Source: JBOGZI01 sp050697275 (GTDB taxonomy: Bacteria; Actinomycetota; Thermoleophilia; Solirubrobacterales; 70-9). From it: a stretch of 14,154 nucleotides of DNA. The translations under genes were made by a program, and so were the position numbers. The notes beneath the pieces are model-generated. The model worked only from the letters and a program-made list of their open reading frames with translations, did no database searches and was not told the origin of the DNA. Shown here piece after piece: positions 6,367-13,146 of this stretch. The stretch lies in the NCBI GenBank assembly GCA_050697275.1, contig JBOGZI010000277.1:1-14154 (forward strand). Reading direction: 5' to 3'. Numbering within the stretch: position 1 is the stretch's first letter; each line of letters opens with the position of its first letter.

Positions 6367-8544
6367 TCAGGCCCTGGCCGGCTGAGCCTGGGGCGCGCTG
6401 CGCGCATCCGCCTCCGGAGGATGCTCTCGTGGCAACTCGGCGGGCAGCGGGGTCCCCTGCCAGAGATGGGAGACGATCTCCTCCCACCCCCGCCCCACCG
6501 CTTCGAGGGAGTGGTAGCGGAGCGCAAACTCGCGGCCCGCCGCCCCCACCCGGGCCCTCAGCGCGGGATCGCGGACGAGCCGCCGCAGCTCGTCCTTGAC
6601 CGTGGCGAGATCGGCGTCGACGATCGGGCAGGCCCGCAGCGCGGTGGCATGGCGCGCCTCACGCGGCATCCCGCTCAGCGCCGACATCACCGGCTTCCCG
6701 GCGGCGAGGCCCTCGAGGGCGAACAGGGCGTAGCCGGCGATGAACTGATCGGCGACCACGCCGGCGTCGAGCACGGCTCTGCGCACCTCTTGGTTGGGGC
6801 GCTTCTCGTAGAGGTCGAGGCGCACCGGCAGGCCCTCGTGGCGGAGCTCCTCCACCGCTCGGACCAGAGCCGCCGTGCCTTTGACGTGGCGATGGTTTGG
6901 GGCGTGGATCACCACCACCTCGCCCCGGTCTCCGTCAGGGCTTCCCGCAGCGCCGGGGTACTGCGAAATGTCGATCGCGAGCTGAGTCACCCAGAGGACG
7001 TCCGCCCGAGGCATGTAGCCGTTCTGGTAGTTCCGGATCACCACGTCCGCCCAGCGGGTGAAGTAGTCCACCCGCCGCCTCACCTCCCCGGCCAGCGTCT
7101 CGAAGTACGGATAGTCTCGCAGCAGGGCGTCCTCGGTCACTCCCAGGTGGCCCGGGACCGCGATGTCGCCACCGTAGGGCGAGACGACCAGCTTCTTCCC
7201 GGCGATCCGCAGCAGACGTCCCTCCTGCCAGCGCAGGCAGGTGTTCCGCAGGAAGCCCCCGTTGAAGAACGCCATCTGGATGTCGGCGTGGAGCAGCGTC
7301 CAGGCGAAGATGCAGTAGTCGCGCACCAACTCCGAGAGGCGCCCGGAGCCGAGGAGGTCCCGGCGCTCGAGATCGAAGTCGTCGCGCTCATAGATCGAGT
7401 AGACCCCGTCCACCACGGTGGTGCTCCGGTATCCGAGGCGGCGCATCGCCTCAGACCAGTACTTGACGCTGATCAGCGGCTCCGGTCCCCAGACGAGCCG
7501 CGGGAGCTTCCGGCGGCGCCGCCGCGTCGCGGTGCCCGCCCGGGCGACCAGGGCGACGATCGACAGCCCCGCGAACGCTGCGATCGCCTCCACCCTTGGG
7601 AGAGCACTGCGGGCGTTTAGGAGAGCACTGCGGGCGATGCGAGCAGAGATCGCCACCGGCACCCGCAGCGCCCTGAGTGGGTCCCTGATCGCCCCCTGCG
7701 CCCGGTACCGCAGCGCCCTCGCCCTGCTTCCGTGCTGCCGCTCGTAGCCGGACGCCAACAGGTAGTGGTTGGCGAACCCGAGGCGCCGCTGGCGGCCGAG
7801 CCTCGAGCGCGCCTCCGGGAACTCCCGCAGGAACTCCCGCAGGAGATCGATGCGCTTCAGGTGGTCGTTCCCCGCCCGCAGGCTGGTGTTGCCGCGGTGA
7901 CGCCGGTACAGCGCCAGCACCTCGTCGATCCCGGCGAGCTCCCAGTCCAGCGCCGCGACCAGGTGGAGCTGGTAATCGTCGCCATACGAGCGGTCGCGGT
8001 CGCGCAGGCCGATGCCGCGCTGCTCGAGGATCCGGCGGCGAAACATGATCGTCAGCGACCCGATGAAGCAGCCCTCGACGAACAGGGGCACCAGGTGGTC
8101 GCCCTCCCGCGGACTGGTGTCCCCCCAGGGCAGAGTCGCGCCGCTCTCCGAGTCGAACGCCTCGAAGGCCGTGTAGACGATGCCGACCTCGGGACGCCTC
8201 CGCATGAGCGCGACCTGCTTCTCCAACTTGCCCGGCAGCCACAGATCGTCCGAGTCGAGCCAGCAGATCAAGTCTCCGCGAGCCATCGCCAGCGCCTGGT
8301 TCCGACGCCTGCAGGGACCGATTGACTCCTCCCCGAGCGAGACCCGCACACGTCCCGGGTAGCGGCGGGCGTACTCCTCGAGGATCTGCGGGGTCGAGTC
8401 CGTCGAGGCGTCGTCGACCGCGACGATCTCGAGGTTCTCGTAGCTCTGCTCGAGGACGCTGTCGAGCGCGGCCGCCACGTACGCCTCGTGGTTGCACGCG
8501 GCCATGATCACGCTCACGAGTGGCTGCTTCGTACTCACGGCCAC
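6367..8544 (-). CDS. Two-domain glycosyltransferase: N-terminal GT2, C-terminal GT4-like
   Basis: A 725-residue protein and the first gene of the leftward operon. Residues 9-230 form a GT-A fold family 2 domain: VSVIMAACNHEAYV (10-23), VAVDDASTDST (41-51), the metal-binding WLDSDDLW (95-102) and SYGDDYQLHL (186-195, probable acceptor/base region). A basic linker with one short hydrophobic stretch (323-337) follows. Residues 345-715 look like a GT-B enzyme: LVVSPYGGDIAVPG (452-465), VVVIHAPNHRHVKGT (543-557) and AGYALFALEGLAAGKPV (603-619). Thus it may catalyse two successive sugar transfers. The C-terminal part resembles the separate glycosyltransferase at 444-1490. The start is GTG 8544, with a second GTG two codons in; no strong Shine-Dalgarno is seen. 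The linker contains two tandem duplications. Donors and acceptors are unknown. Confidence 0.9.
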   Translation of the reverse strand: MAVSTKQPLVSVIMAACNHEAYVAAALDSVLEQSYENLEIVAVDDASTDSTPQILEEYARRYPGRVRVSLGEESIGPCRRRNQALAMARGDLICWLDSDDLWLPGKLEKQVALMRRRPEVGIVYTAFEAFDSESGATLPWGDTSPREGDHLVPLFVEGCFIGSLTIMFRRRILEQRGIGLRDRDRSYGDDYQLHLVAALDWELAGIDEVLALYRRHRGNTSLRAGNDHLKRIDLLREFLREFPEARSRLGRQRRLGFANHYLLASGYERQHGSRARALRYRAQGAIRDPLRALRVPVAISARIARSALLNARSALPRVEAIAAFAGLSIVALVARAGTATRRRRRKLPRLVWGPEPLISVKYWSEAMRRLGYRSTTVVDGVYSIYERDDFDLERRDLLGSGRLSELVRDYCIFAWTLLHADIQMAFFNGGFLRNTCLRWQEGRLLRIAGKKLVVSPYGGDIAVPGHLGVTEDALLRDYPYFETLAGEVRRRVDYFTRWADVVIRNYQNGYMPRADVLWVTQLAIDISQYPGAAGSPDGDRGEVVVIHAPNHRHVKGTAALVRAVEELRHEGLPVRLDLYEKRPNQEVRRAVLDAGVVADQFIAGYALFALEGLAAGKPVMSALSGMPREARHATALRACPIVDADLATVKDELRRLVRDPALRARVGAAGREFALRYHSLEAVGRGWEEIVSHLWQGTPLPAELPREHPPEADARSAPQAQPARA
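7599..7636. repeat. In-frame 21-bp-period tandem duplication in the glycosyltransferase linker
   Basis: The 17-base unit GGAGAGCACTGCGGGCG occurs at 7599-7615 and again at 7620-7636, a period of 21 bases with a divergent 4-base tail. In the protein this is ARSALLN then ARSALPR (residues 304-317), just before the short hydrophobic stretch between the two GT domains. It looks like a small in-frame duplication in a tolerant linker. Confidence 0.85.
7818..7841. repeat. Two perfect 12-bp tandem units within the glycosyltransferase gene
   Basis: GGAACTCCCGCA is repeated directly at 7818-7829 and 7830-7841, adding a repeated REF(L/P) motif to the protein (LREFLREFPE, about residues 235-244). It preserves the frame and lies at the end of the GT2 domain. 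Confidence 0.8.
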
Positions 8545-8578
8545 GTAGTTTGCCGTCCCGCCAGCTTCGGCGCCCGCC

Positions 8579-8584
8579 TAAGAT
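8579..8584 (+). promoter_or_regulatory. Possible -10 element (TAAGAT) for the rightward glycan operon
   Basis: TAAGAT is a good match to the TAnnnT -10 consensus and lies in the 58-base gap between two divergent operons. If used, RNA would start near 8591, so the GTG at 8588 could not be the start codon, and the ATG at 8603 would have a leader of about 12 bases. No -35 box at normal spacing is visible; a TTGCCG at 8550 is 23 bases away, too far. Confidence 0.3.
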
Positions 8585-8602
8585 GCAGTGCTCTCCAGGG
8601 TG

Positions 8603-9799
8603 ATGCCGAAGCGAACCCAGCAAGCGGACCAGGGGCTGAGCGGAGTCGCCGTCCAGGAACCCGCCGAGGCCACGCGGCTGCAGGTCTCGGTCGTGATTCC
8701 CTGCCTGAACGAGGCGGAATCGATCGAGACCTGCGTCAGCGAATCTCACAGGGCGCTGGAGGCCGGCGACTATGACGGCGAGGTGATCGTCGTCGACAAC
8801 GGCTCGACCGATGAGAGCGCCTCGCTGGCGGAGGCGGCCGGTGCGCACGTCGTGCACGAGGCTCGCCAGGGCTACGGCAACGCCTACCTGGCGGGCCTCG
8901 CGGCGGCGCGGGGCGACCACATCGTGATGATCGACGCCGACCTCACCTATGACATCCACGAGCTTCCCCACTTCGTCGACGAGCTGGAGCAGGGCGGCGA
9001 CCTGGTGCTGGGGGACCGGATGGAGGGGATCCAGCCCGGGGCGATGCCCTGGCTTCATCGCTACGTCGGCAACCCGGTCCTCACCGGGCTCCTCAACCGG
9101 TTCTACGACGCCGATGTCAAGGACGCGCACTGCGGGATGCGGGCGCTCCGGCGGGAGATCCTGCCCCAGCTCGACCTACGCACCAGCGGCATGGAGCTGG
9201 CCTCGGAGATGGTGATCCGGGCCGCCAAGATCGGACTCGAGATCCGCCAGTTCCCGATCGAGTACCGGCCGCGCCAGGGCGAATCCAAGCTCTCAACTTG
9301 GCGGGACGGCTGGCGGCATCTTCGCTTCATCCTCGTCCACAGCCCGACCCACCTCTTCTTCATCCCCGGAGGGTTGATGCTGGCGCTCGGCGCGCTGGTG
9401 ATGATCAGCGTCCTGGCCCAGATCGACGTGTTCGGCCGCGAGTGGGACATCCACACCGAGATCGGCGGCGCGCTGCTTCTGATCGTCGGCACCCAGGTGA
9501 TCGCCCTCGGGCTCTGCGCTCACGCCTACGGCATCTACTTCATGGGCGAGAAGGACACCTGGTTCCAGCGGATGCGAGACCGCTACCGGCTCGAGCACGG
9601 ACTGCTCCTGGGCGGGGTGATCGTTCTCGCCGGGCTCGTCCTCGGCGGCATCCTGGTCGGCACCTGGATCGACCGCGGTTTCGGCGAACTCTCCGAGCAG
9701 CGGATCGCGGTGCTCGCCGCAGCCTTGATCACGGTCGGGGTTCAGGTCGTCTTCACTTCGTTCCTGCTCAGCATCCTGGGCCTGCGCCGTCCGCGCTAG
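8603..9799 (+). CDS. Polyprenyl-phosphate-type family 2 glycosyltransferase with four C-terminal TM segments
   Basis: A 398-residue membrane-anchored GT2 of the dolichol-phosphate-mannose synthase/GtrB type, expected to move a sugar from a nucleotide donor onto polyprenyl phosphate on the cytoplasmic face. It shows VSVVIPCLNEAESIE (28-42), VVDNGSTDES (63-72), the metal-binding DADLTYD (111-117), DAHCGMRALRRE (174-185) and EYRPRQGESKL (220-230), then an amphipathic segment and four hydrophobic stretches (about 251-273, 288-313, 335-358, 367-392). GtrB-type enzymes usually have two. GTG codons at 8588 and 8600 are alternative starts; ATG 8603 is chosen because it is compatible with the TAAGAT box and because the residues before the GT2 fold are not conserved-looking. 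It heads a rightward operon; the next gene begins two bases after its TAG stop. Confidence 0.9.
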   Translation: MPKRTQQADQGLSGVAVQEPAEATRLQVSVVIPCLNEAESIETCVSESHRALEAGDYDGEVIVVDNGSTDESASLAEAAGAHVVHEARQGYGNAYLAGLAAARGDHIVMIDADLTYDIHELPHFVDELEQGGDLVLGDRMEGIQPGAMPWLHRYVGNPVLTGLLNRFYDADVKDAHCGMRALRREILPQLDLRTSGMELASEMVIRAAKIGLEIRQFPIEYRPRQGESKLSTWRDGWRHLRFILVHSPTHLFFIPGGLMLALGALVMISVLAQIDVFGREWDIHTEIGGALLLIVGTQVIALGLCAHAYGIYFMGEKDTWFQRMRDRYRLEHGLLLGGVIVLAGLVLGGILVGTWIDRGFGELSEQRIAVLAAALITVGVQVVFTSFLLSILGLRRPR

Positions 9800-9801
9800 G
9801 C

Positions 9802-10464
9802 ATGAGGATCGGCTACGCCGTCGCGGCGGGAATCGCCGCCGTGATAGCGGCGGTGGCGATCTTCCTGGCGAGCGCGGAGCGCCGTGTGATCGGCACCAAC
9901 ACAATCGGCCCGCTGTACGCGGCGGTCTCCCTGTTCCCGGAGAGGCCGGTCTGCGAGCGCGTGAAGCGCGTGCCGGCGGGGGCGGGTTATCTGCGACTGC
10001 GGGTTGAGCTCACCGAGAGCATCGTCAAGGGGGCGGGGTCCTCCTCGACGATCCGAGGCATTCGCGTCGATCTCGCCGACTCTCGCGGGAGGCTTGCGTC
10101 TGGCGTCGCCCACGACTTCGAGGAGGGGCTGATCGAGGTTCCGCTCTCGCGTGAGGGCCGAGCGGCACGCAACGCCCGGCTCTGCGTCCACAGCCTGGAC
10201 CGGCGGCTGCTCTCGCTCTTCGGTGAGGACAAGCGGCCGTTCCCGGGCGCTCCTCCGGACAAGTGGGAGCAGCGGTTCGCGGTCACCTTCCTCCAATCCG
10301 ACCCCTCGAGCCGGCTCGCCCGCGTCGACACCGTCGCCGAGCGCTACGAGCTCACGCAGGGCGGCTTGGTCGGCGGCTGGACGCTCTGGCTGGCCGGCCT
10401 GCTCGCCGTCGCCGCCTCGACGCTCGCCCTGTGGCTGGTGGCGCGGGGACCCCGGCGGCGATGA
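9802..10464 (+). CDS. Hypothetical protein with two TM segments and an extracytoplasmic domain
   Basis: I do not recognise a named family. The 220-residue protein has an N-terminal hydrophobic segment (3-24, signal anchor-like), a polar domain (25-190) and a C-terminal TM segment (192-214) ending in GPRRR. This implies that the middle lies outside the membrane and both termini are cytoplasmic. The polar domain looks beta-rich (YLRLRVELTES at 63-73, IRGIRVDLADSRG at 84-96, LIEVPLSREG at 110-119, RFAVTFLQSD at 158-167) and has two cysteines, Cys51 and Cys128, which could form a disulfide. A beta-sandwich, carbohydrate-binding-like fold is plausible but inferred. It begins two bases after the polyprenyl-type GT2 stop and overlaps the DUF2142 start as ATGA, so its job is probably tied to those two enzymes. 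Confidence 0.85.
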   Translation: MRIGYAVAAGIAAVIAAVAIFLASAERRVIGTNTIGPLYAAVSLFPERPVCERVKRVPAGAGYLRLRVELTESIVKGAGSSSTIRGIRVDLADSRGRLASGVAHDFEEGLIEVPLSREGRAARNARLCVHSLDRRLLSLFGEDKRPFPGAPPDKWEQRFAVTFLQSDPSSRLARVDTVAERYELTQGGLVGGWTLWLAGLLAVAASTLALWLVARGPRRR

Positions 10465-11987
10465 GGCGGCTCCGCTCGATAGCAGGCGGCCTGGCCGGGG
10501 CGGTGGGCGGGGTTCCGCCCGCCGGCTGGCTGTGCGCCCTCGTCGCCGTGATGAGCGGCAGCGCCTGGGCGCTGATCGCTGCTCCCTTCCAGGTGCCCGA
10601 CGAGCCGGGGCACTTCGCCTACACCCAGTACCTGGCCGAGGCCGGCGAGCCGCCGACCAACGACCGCGGCGCGGGGCCCTACTCGCAGGAGCAGCTCAGG
10701 GTGATGGACGCGATGCGCTACAAGCAGGTGCAGGCCCGGACGGACAACCGGCCGATCACGACGCGCAGGGCCCAGCGCCGCCTCGAGCGTGCCCTGAAGG
10801 CCCCGTCCAGCAGGCGAGGTGAGGGCGGCCCCACCCACGCCAGCTACAACCAGCCGCTCTACTACGCGCTCGAGCTGATCCCCTACCGGCTGGTTCCGTC
10901 GGCCAATCTGTTCGACCGCCTCTACGCGATGCGGCTCTTCTCGGCGCTGCTCTCGGGATTCACGGTGCTCTTCGCCTTCCTCTTCCTCCGCGAGCTGCTG
11001 CCGTCGACGCCTTGGGCCTGGACGGTCGGGGCCCTGGCTGTCGCCCTTCAACCTGTGTTCGGGAACATCTCGGGGGCGATCCACAGCGACAACCTCCTGT
11101 ATTTCGCGTCCGCCGGAGTGTTCCTGATGCTGGCGGTCTGCTTCCGGCGAGGTCTCACGCCCTGGCGCGGCGCCGCGCTCGGTGCGTTCGCAGCGGCGGG
11201 TCTGCTCGCCAAGCCGACGATGCTCGGCCTGGTGCCGGGAATCGCGCTCGGGGTCCTGCTTCTCCTGCCTCGATCCAATCGCGAGGAGCGTGGAGCGGCG
11301 ATCGGGGGCGCCGTTGCCGCCGCCGCCTGCGCCGCTTTGCCGGTGATCGCCTACGTGCTGCTCAACTCGGAGGTGTGGCACCGGGGCGAGTACTTCGCGA
11401 CCGGCTCCGATCAGACGGAGGGGGGATCGGCGCAGCCCGCGTCCGCGACTGCCGCGGCAGCGAGTGCGAAGACGCTCGGCGGCTACCTCGAGTACCTCTG
11501 GCAGTTCTACCTGCCCAGGCTCCCCTTCATGAGCGACCAGTTCGACGGTTACCCCGTCGCCGACGTCTGGTTCGACGGACTCGTGGGCCGCTTCGGCGGG
11601 CTCGACTACGGCTTCGGGACCGCCGTCGACGCCGTGGCGGTGGTCACCTACGCGGTCCTGATCACCCTCGCCGGCCGCGAGCTGTTTCGCAGGCGCCGCA
11701 GCCTCGGCCGAAGGCCCCTGGAGCTGCTCACCTATGGTGCCCTGGCGCTCGGGTTGCTGGTCGCGGTTCACAAGGCCGGATACGACAACCGCACCGCCGA
11801 GATCCAGGGCTTCGAGCAGGCGCGCTACCTCTTCCCGCTGCTCGCCCTCTACGCCGCGGTCGTGGCGCTGGCGGCGCGCGGCGTCGGCAGCCGCTTCGGC
11901 CCCGCCGCCGGGGTGCTGATCGTCTCGCTCGCGATCGCCCAGACCATGCTCGCCCTGCTGCTCACCCTGACGCGGTACTACGGCTAG
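10461..11987 (+). CDS. DUF2142-family polytopic membrane protein (putative GT-C-like)
   Basis: A 508-residue multi-pass membrane protein. After the first TM segment (about 22-42), PDEPGHFAYTQYL (46-58) gives the acidic PDE..H motif typical of DUF2142 proteins. THASYNQPLYYALE (125-138), HSDNLLYFASAG (208-219) and QARYLFPLLALY (453-464) are further family hallmarks. Long hydrophobic helices lie at about 156-178, 186-202, 212-227, 236-269, 279-301, 388-405, 424-437, 455-472 and 481-503. DUF2142 proteins are thought to share the fold of GT-C transferases that use polyprenyl-linked sugars, with the acidic motif in the first external loop; activity is unproven. ATG 10461 overlaps the preceding stop as ATGA. 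It ends with TAG, followed by a 59-base gap before the epimerase pseudogene. The gap contains only a weak palindrome (12021-12031). Confidence 0.88.
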   Translation: MRRLRSIAGGLAGAVGGVPPAGWLCALVAVMSGSAWALIAAPFQVPDEPGHFAYTQYLAEAGEPPTNDRGAGPYSQEQLRVMDAMRYKQVQARTDNRPITTRRAQRRLERALKAPSSRRGEGGPTHASYNQPLYYALELIPYRLVPSANLFDRLYAMRLFSALLSGFTVLFAFLFLRELLPSTPWAWTVGALAVALQPVFGNISGAIHSDNLLYFASAGVFLMLAVCFRRGLTPWRGAALGAFAAAGLLAKPTMLGLVPGIALGVLLLLPRSNREERGAAIGGAVAAAACAALPVIAYVLLNSEVWHRGEYFATGSDQTEGGSAQPASATAAAASAKTLGGYLEYLWQFYLPRLPFMSDQFDGYPVADVWFDGLVGRFGGLDYGFGTAVDAVAVVTYAVLITLAGRELFRRRRSLGRRPLELLTYGALALGLLVAVHKAGYDNRTAEIQGFEQARYLFPLLALYAAVVALAARGVGSRFGPAAGVLIVSLAIAQTMLALLLTLTRYYG

Positions 11988-12046
11988 GCTGCCGCGGTGC
12001 GCGTTTCGGTAACAAGCGGCGCGGAATCCGCCGGGGCGAATTGAGC

Positions 12047-13120
12047 ATGGCGCGAGCGATCGTCACCGGCTCGGGAGGATTGGTCGGGTCGGACTCGGTC
12101 CGGCGCCTGATCGAGAGCGGCTGGGATGTGATGGGATTCGAGAACGACATGCGGGCCCGCTTCTTCGGCCCCGAGGCCTCGACCGCCCACGTCACCGAGC
12201 AGCTGCTCGAGACCTACGCGGAGTTCCGCTCGATCGAGGTGGACATCCGGGACCCGGACGCGGTCCGGCGCATCTTTGCCCAGCAGGGGCCCGGACTGGA
12301 GCTCGTCATCCACACCGCGGCCCAGCCCTCCCACGACTGGGCGGCGCGCGAGCCCCAGACCGACTTCGGCGTCAACGCGATCGGCACCCTCAACCTGCTG
12401 GAGGCAACCCGCGAGAGCGCCCCCGAGGCCAGCTTCGTCTTCATGTCCACCAACAAGGTCTACGGGGACCTGCCCAACAGCCTGCCGCTCGAGGAGACCG
12501 AGACGCGCCTGGAGCTGCCGCGGGACCATCCCTACTACGAGGGGATCGACACCTCGATGTCGATCGACCGCTCCACCCACTCGCTGTTCGGGGTCTCGAA
12601 GGCGGCGGCGGACCTGCTGGTGCAGGAGTAGGGCCGCTACTTCGAGATGCCAACCGTCTGCTTCCGCTGCGGCTGCATCACCGGCCCCTCCCACGCCGGC
12701 GCCAAGCTGCACGGCTTCCTCGCCTACCTGATGAAGTGCGTGGTCACCGGCACCCGCTACACGGTCTTCGGCTACGGCGCCAAGCAGGTGCGCGACAACA
12801 TCCACAGCGCCGACCTGGTCGAGGCCAGCCTCGAGTTTCACCGCTCGCCTCGCGCGGGCGCCGTCTACAACATCGGCGGCGGCCGGCACTCCAACTGCTC
12901 GATGCTTGAGGCGATCGAGGCCTGCGAGCGGATTGCGCGCCTCGAGCTCGACTGGGAGCTCAGCGACGAGGCCCGGATCGGCGACCACCGCTGGTGGATC
13001 AGCGACCTGGCTGAGTTCGGCCGCGACTACCCGGATTGGGAGCAGCAGCACGACATCGACTCGATCCTCCGCGAGATCCACCACGCGAACGTCGAGCGCT
13101 GGGTGAGGGCGCCGGCATGA
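12047..13120 (+). pseudogene. CDP-paratose 2-epimerase-like SDR interrupted by one in-frame amber codon
   Basis: The reading frame encodes 357 codons of an extended SDR, with TAG at codon 195 as the only defect. N-terminal part: VTGSGGLVGSDSV (6-18), LVIHTAAQPSHDWA (86-99), FMSTNKVYGDLPN (132-144) and SLFGVSKAAADLLVQE (179-194). After the stop the same frame continues with GRYFEMPTVCFRCGC, TGPSHAGAKLHGFLAYLMKC, KQVRDNIHSADLVEA, VYNIGGGRHSNCSMLEA and RIGDHRWWISD, all characteristic of the CDP-paratose (tyvelose) 2-epimerase-like family. Relatives read VQEYGRYF, so a Tyr codon (TAC or TAT) has apparently become TAG by one base change. The usual Tyr of YxxxK is Phe181 here, as I recall for this subfamily. 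The truncated product would lack the substrate domain. A sequencing error cannot be excluded. An internal ATG at 12647 would only make a C-terminal fragment. Confidence 0.88.
12629..12631 (+). other. Premature amber codon (expected Tyr) in the epimerase frame
   Basis: TAG sits between the conserved residues VQE and GRYF. Three intact genes in this window (444-1490, 8603-9799, 10461-11987) end with TAG, so amber is a normal stop here and is unlikely to be generally reassigned. Confidence 0.9.
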
Positions 13121-13146
13121 TGCTCTCGGTCGTCATCCCAGACTGA
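13117..13146 (+). pseudogene. Nine-codon stub resembling the N-terminus of a GT2 glycosyltransferase
   Basis: The ATG overlaps the epimerase stop as ATGA, the coupling used elsewhere in the window, and encodes MMLSVVIPD before a TGA. MLSVVIP is the stereotyped first beta-strand of family 2 glycosyltransferases, but no GT2 sequence follows in any forward frame. It may be what remains after a deletion that joined the start of a lost GT2 gene to the membrane-protein gene, or a short coupling peptide. The identification rests on about seven residues, so chance remains possible. Confidence 0.4.

Noticed and set aside
5006..6385. Open frame of 459 codons antisense to the asnB-like gene
   Set aside because: Its translation is low-complexity (Val/Leu/Gly/Asp/Arg), whereas the minus strand carries all the amidotransferase motifs.
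7451..9130. Leftward open frame of 559 codons spanning the divergent promoter region
   Set aside because: It overlaps two well-supported genes in other frames and is Arg/Gly/Ala-rich without any domain.
10344..11771. Leftward open frame of 475 codons opposite the DUF2142 gene
   Set aside because: A charged, repetitive shadow translation. The plus strand has ordered TM helices and family motifs.
12021..12031. Short palindrome GCGGAATCCGC upstream of the epimerase pseudogene, considered as terminator or operator
   Set aside because: Five-base arms around a single base and no T-tract; such palindromes are frequent in GC-rich DNA.
12629..12631. Genetic-code change or pyrrolysine at TAG
   Set aside because: TAG ends three other intact genes here, and no pyrrolysine machinery or readthrough structure is visible. 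A mutation or sequence error is simpler.
11984..13084. Leftward open frame of 366 codons opposite the epimerase pseudogene
   Set aside because: It has no recognisable motif; the plus frame has family motifs on both sides of the amber codon.
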